Shown here: one piece after another, positions 41,057-41,063 of the stretch | How the letters are laid out: every line of letters starts with the position of its first letter | Position numbering within the stretch: position 1 is the first letter of the stretch | Source of the DNA: JBDRKE01 sp043814315 | GTDB taxonomy: Bacteria; Omnitrophota; Gorgyraeia; Gygaellales; Profunditerraquicolaceae | Reading direction: 5' to 3' | NCBI GenBank assembly: GCA_043814315.1 | Contig: JBDRKE010000025.1 | Span: 1-41,063, forward strand | DNA length: 41,063 nucleotides | Program-made: the position numbers and the translations under genes | Notes under the pieces: model-generated | Told to the model about the DNA's origin: nothing | What the model saw: the letters and a program-made list of their open reading frames with translations, nothing else | Database searches by the model: none

Positions 41057-41063
41057 GAGAAGC
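41055..41063 (+). CDS. Start of a gene cut by the window end
   Basis: The ATG at 41055 follows AGGAGG (41043-41048) at good spacing; only Met-Arg-Ser is in the window. A transposase of the IS200/RAYT type would fit a palindrome-flanked start, but three residues cannot show it. Confidence 0.5.

Overview
The window is a 41 kb stretch of bacterial chromosome. About 40 genes all lie on the + strand and are mostly packed into operons. The outer-membrane TonB receptor, the oxygen-sensitive chemistry (many ferredoxin-type proteins, a [NiFe] hydrogenase, direct sulfide assimilation) and the lack of any aerobic respiratory gene point to an anaerobic, fermentative or syntrophic diderm. The gene mix and the abundant self-complementary intergenic repeats resemble uncultured groups such as Candidatus Omnitrophota. 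That placement is inference; no rRNA is present to confirm it. I see no tRNA, rRNA or CRISPR array.

Layout. 1-2.5 kb: a stand-alone response regulator, a small membrane-anchored protein and NADP-type glutamate dehydrogenase. 2.6-6.0 kb: a two-gene unit of a helical-repeat protein overlapping an HD-GYP protein, which share a related N-terminal domain. 6.1-6.4 kb: an internally deleted CTP synthase remnant. 6.4-13.4 kb: a sulfur and Fe-S block with an Rrf2 regulator, cysteine synthase, a NifU domain, the sulfide-to-homocysteine pair (HcyBio plus NIL-ferredoxin), LarE, cysteine desulfurase and BirA. 13.4-16.2 kb: a TonB-dependent receptor and two small genes. 16.3-20.5 kb: two large multi-membrane-span proteins (YfhO-like and GT-C-like) and a GT2 glycosyltransferase, probably for surface or lipid-linked glycans. 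20.5-27.2 kb: MnmA, NadA, an RluA-type pseudouridine synthase, a CPBP protease, UppP, a PfkB kinase and a GatB/YqeY protein.

27.4-39.5 kb is the most distinctive part: a 15-gene membrane-bound group 4 [NiFe]-hydrogenase locus. It combines a soluble NAD(P)H/FAD module (sulfhydrogenase beta/gamma-like), a polyferredoxin, the NuoH/B/C/D-like core with all four Ni-binding cysteines, two antiporter-like subunits, a set of Mrp subunits (B, C, D, E, F, G) and a NuoI-like ferredoxin. The set suggests coupling of H2 turnover with NAD(P)(H)/ferredoxin to Na+ or H+ translocation. No maturation (hyp) genes are in the window. An MFS transporter follows, then a gene start cut by the window end and preceded by a long, highly self-complementary leader that covers its ribosome binding site.

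Scattered through the window are several families of palindromic repeats. Some extend or interrupt coding sequence: they lie inside mnmA, at the end of the cysteine desulfurase gene and at the end of the pyrG remnant. Others fill three gaps in the hydrogenase locus.
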